A DNA stretch of 64,000 nucleotides, from contig NZ_AP025484.1 of NCBI RefSeq assembly GCF_024347455.1, positions 186,001 through 250,000 on the forward strand, read 5' to 3'. A program made the position numbers and the translations under genes. Position 1 is the first letter of the stretch, and each line of letters begins with the position of its first letter. The notes below the pieces were generated by a model. It was given only the letters and a program-made list of their open reading frames with translations. It made no database searches and was not told the DNA's origin. The stretch is from Vibrio echinoideorum. GTDB taxonomy: Bacteria; Pseudomonadota; Gammaproteobacteria; Enterobacterales; Vibrionaceae. Below, piece by piece: positions 62,320-64,000 of this stretch.

Positions 62320-63747
62320 TTAGCACGTATGCTTAGCGATTATCTTCGCTAATGTCACAACTCCTTCTTTCCACTCTTTGCTCTCTTCAATATTGGCGAC
62401 AGTGAAGCGCAAGCAGTGTTTATATTGGTCATTCGTCCCAAACACAGTACCGGGTAAAATCCCTAACTTGTGCTTTAAACAATCTTGGTAGACGGCATAA
62501 CTATCGACCGACTCAGGCAATGTTATCCAGTTTAAAAAAGAGCCTTCTGGCTTCGATAAATGATAACGCCCTTCAAGATGAGGATAGCTATCCAATGCTT
62601 GTATTAACAAGCTTTGAAACTGCTTTTGGTTGGTTTGGTAGAGTCGTTTCATTTTCGAAAGGTGACTGCGGTATTTTCCTGTTGTGAGGAATTGCCCCAC
62701 AGCGGATTGCATCAGGTTTGAGCTGCCCATGTTGTCGCATAAAAGGTACTTTTCGACCAAAGGTTGGTAGCGCCCCGACAATAACCAACCGATTCGCAAG
62801 CGTGAGTCTAAGGTTTTAGACAGTGAGTTGACGTAGATGACTCTATCTTGGTCATCAAGCTCTTTGAGGCTAGCGATTGGTGTATCGAACGCCAAGCTAC
62901 CGAACACATCGTCTTCGATAATTGGTAAAGATCCGGTGATCTCCAGTAATGCTTTTCGATTCGCCAATGGCATTCTTGAGCCGGTTGGGTTAGTAAAGTT
63001 TGGCGTTAGCAGTAAGGTTTTCACTTCCCATTTGTCCAACGCACTCTGTAGTGATGGGATATCAATACCGTGGCTAACGCTGCTTGGGATTTCAAGGGCT
63101 TGCAAGCCAAGTGATTCAAGTAAAAGTAGATTACCGAAATAACAGGGCGACTCGACCGCCACGATGTCACCGGGCTTGGTGAGCGCACGTAGTGCCAAAC
63201 TGATCGCCTGTTGAGCGCCATGAGTAATCGCAATCTCTTTCGATCCCGCAGGCACGCCTAGATCATGGGTGATCTTTAATAATTGCTTTACTAATTGCTC
63301 GTCGCCGGGAGGTAATTGGTAATACCCAGGCAATTGAGTTTGTAATCGACTGTGGCGGCCAATCTCGGCATACAAGCTACGAATCGCAGGGTTGTTTATG
63401 TTCGGGTGCGCAGAACCTGCCAACAGTTTCAGACGACCTTTCGGGCGAGAGAGTACCGATTTGGTGACAGATAAGAGGTCCACTTTTTGAGGTTGGCTCG
63501 ATGAATCCCAGCTGGTGGTATTGGGCGCTTTCACGCGATAGCCAGATTTAGGTACCGAGTAAACCCAACCCGTTGCTTCGAGTTCTTGATAGGCGCGAAT
63601 CACGGTATTTTTACTTACGCCAAGCTGTTCGCTTAGTTGACGGATTGAGGGAAGACGATCGTCTGGGTGAAAGAGCCCTTTATCAATTTGAGCCTTAATA
63701 TGTTGTTCGGTAGCAAGATATTTATTGCCGCTGAGTTCTGCTTCCAC
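62320..63747 (-). CDS. MocR-family regulator (GntR HTH plus aminotransferase-like domain)
   Basis: 475 aa. HTH residues 15-75 (FHPDDRLPSIRQLSEQLGVS and KNTVIRAYQELEATGWVYS), then the PLP domain: ITHGAQQAISLALRALTKPG, LLTPNFTNPTGSRMPLANRK, IIEDDVFGSLAFD and YVNSLSKTLDSRLRIGWLLS with the PLP Lys. It is divergent from an EamA permease at 63872, whose promoter has three ATCTGT-type direct repeats, so it likely regulates that exporter; MocR-EamA pairs are common. The effector is probably PLP with an amino acid or amine. Confidence 0.9.
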   Translation of the reverse strand: MEAELSGNKYLATEQHIKAQIDKGLFHPDDRLPSIRQLSEQLGVSKNTVIRAYQELEATGWVYSVPKSGYRVKAPNTTSWDSSSQPQKVDLLSVTKSVLSRPKGRLKLLAGSAHPNINNPAIRSLYAEIGRHSRLQTQLPGYYQLPPGDEQLVKQLLKITHDLGVPAGSKEIAITHGAQQAISLALRALTKPGDIVAVESPCYFGNLLLLESLGLQALEIPSSVSHGIDIPSLQSALDKWEVKTLLLTPNFTNPTGSRMPLANRKALLEITGSLPIIEDDVFGSLAFDTPIASLKELDDQDRVIYVNSLSKTLDSRLRIGWLLSGRYQPLVEKYLLCDNMGSSNLMQSAVGQFLTTGKYRSHLSKMKRLYQTNQKQFQSLLIQALDSYPHLEGRYHLSKPEGSFLNWITLPESVDSYAVYQDCLKHKLGILPGTVFGTNDQYKHCLRFTVANIEESKEWKEGVVTLAKIIAKHTC

Positions 63748-63774
63748 GTTTTTCTCCCTCGTTGCTCACTCTCA

Positions 63775-63827
63775 ATCTGTAACCATTTAAAGTGTTATAT
63801 CTGTGTCTTTATTAGTTATCTGTACCC
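63775..63827. promoter_or_regulatory. ATCTGTA-type direct repeats between the MocR and EamA genes
   Basis: ATCTGTAACC (63775-63784), ATCTGTGT (63799-63806) and ATCTGTACCC (63818-63827), same orientation, 24 and 19 bp apart. MocR proteins bind direct repeats, so they may be their operator. Confidence 0.5.
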
Positions 63828-63871
63828 AACTAAGGTAACAGCATTGATGAAGAGTTGACCAGAGGTTTGTA

Positions 63872-64000
63872 ATGCTGATTAAAATGATTCCGTTCGTGTT
63901 TGTAATATTGTGGTCGTCAGGCTTTGTTGGCGCACGTCTTGGTGTGGAATATGCCGAACCCGCAACGTTACTCTCACTGAGGATGGTGGCCAACGTAGCG
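63872..64000 (+). CDS. EamA/DMT-family permease, 3' end outside window
   Basis: 43 codons remain in the window from ATG at 63872 (AGAGG upstream): MLIKMIPFVFVILWSSGFVG, then ARLGVEYAEPATLLSLRMVA. The WSSGFVGAR motif and position of the first TM helix match the drug/metabolite transporters of the EamA type, 10-TM exporters. An ATG at 63884 is an alternative start. It is divergent from a MocR regulator. The substrate is unknown; this is a partial view. Confidence 0.8.
   Translation, partial: MLIKMIPFVFVILWSSGFVGARLGVEYAEPATLLSLRMVANVA

Overview
The window reads as gamma-proteobacterial chromosome, most probably Vibrio (Splendidus-like by overall feel). The genus call is inference from protein recognition: OhrR with Cys15, the mdtL-yidZ pair, the cluster of fructose-family PTS genes with manA and an AraC regulator, NIT- and dCache-type chemoreceptors, and an AdhC/FghA pair. 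No rRNA, tRNA, CRISPR array, insertion sequence or phage gene was seen. Both edges cut a gene: a secreted AGE-family protein on the left and an EamA permease on the right.

Layout. 0-8 kb: AGE-like protein, deoC, a MocR regulator, a GST, a LysR regulator and a dCache chemoreceptor. 8-12 kb: a sigma-54 enhancer-binding protein divergent from an aldehyde dehydrogenase, with a clear -24/-12 promoter and paired palindromes that look like its enhancer sites. 12-16 kb: a Nudix hydrolase, a small membrane-anchored protein, and fghA/adhC for glutathione-dependent formaldehyde oxidation. 16-21 kb: a calcineurin-like lipoprotein, an SMR efflux protein and an orphan AAA-type ATPase. 21-24.5 kb: divergent mpaA/mppA (murein tripeptide recycling) and a LysR regulator. 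24.5-31.3 kb: a Ugp-like ABC importer in one operon with a PHP metallohydrolase and a HAD phosphatase. 31.3-33.7 kb: remnants of two cyclic-di-GMP genes bracketed by two copies of an ~87-bp terminator-containing repeat. 33.7-46.1 kb: three fructose-family PTS systems, manA, an AraC regulator and a sodium/solute symporter. 46-50 kb: a TetR regulator, a small zinc-ribbon protein and a NIT-domain chemoreceptor. 49.6-53.4 kb: an ArsR-type regulator with an aldehyde dehydrogenase/2OG-Fe(II) oxygenase operon, then ohr/ohrR. 53.5-58.3 kb: an aromatic amino acid permease, mdtL-yidZ and a carboxymuconolactone-decarboxylase-family protein. 58.3-64 kb: a LacI-NhaC-PatB cluster, then a MocR regulator divergent from an EamA permease.

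The most useful new observations are regulatory. (1) The ArsR-type regulator and the ALDH/oxygenase operon share the operator pattern AGATATCG-N8-CGATAT. (2) The TetR gene at 46.2 kb and the CMD-family gene 11 kb away each carry a pair of GAAC-N4-GTTC-type palindromes 24-25 bp apart. (3) A sigma-54 promoter with two TGT-N11-ACA palindromes controls the first aldehyde dehydrogenase. The most interesting gene-content observations are the PHP/HAD additions to the Ugp-like operon, the HPr-like/EIIA fusion, and the repeat-bracketed decay of the cyclic-di-GMP genes, one of which has a single in-frame stop. All functions are inferred from sequence read by eye; no database search was run.
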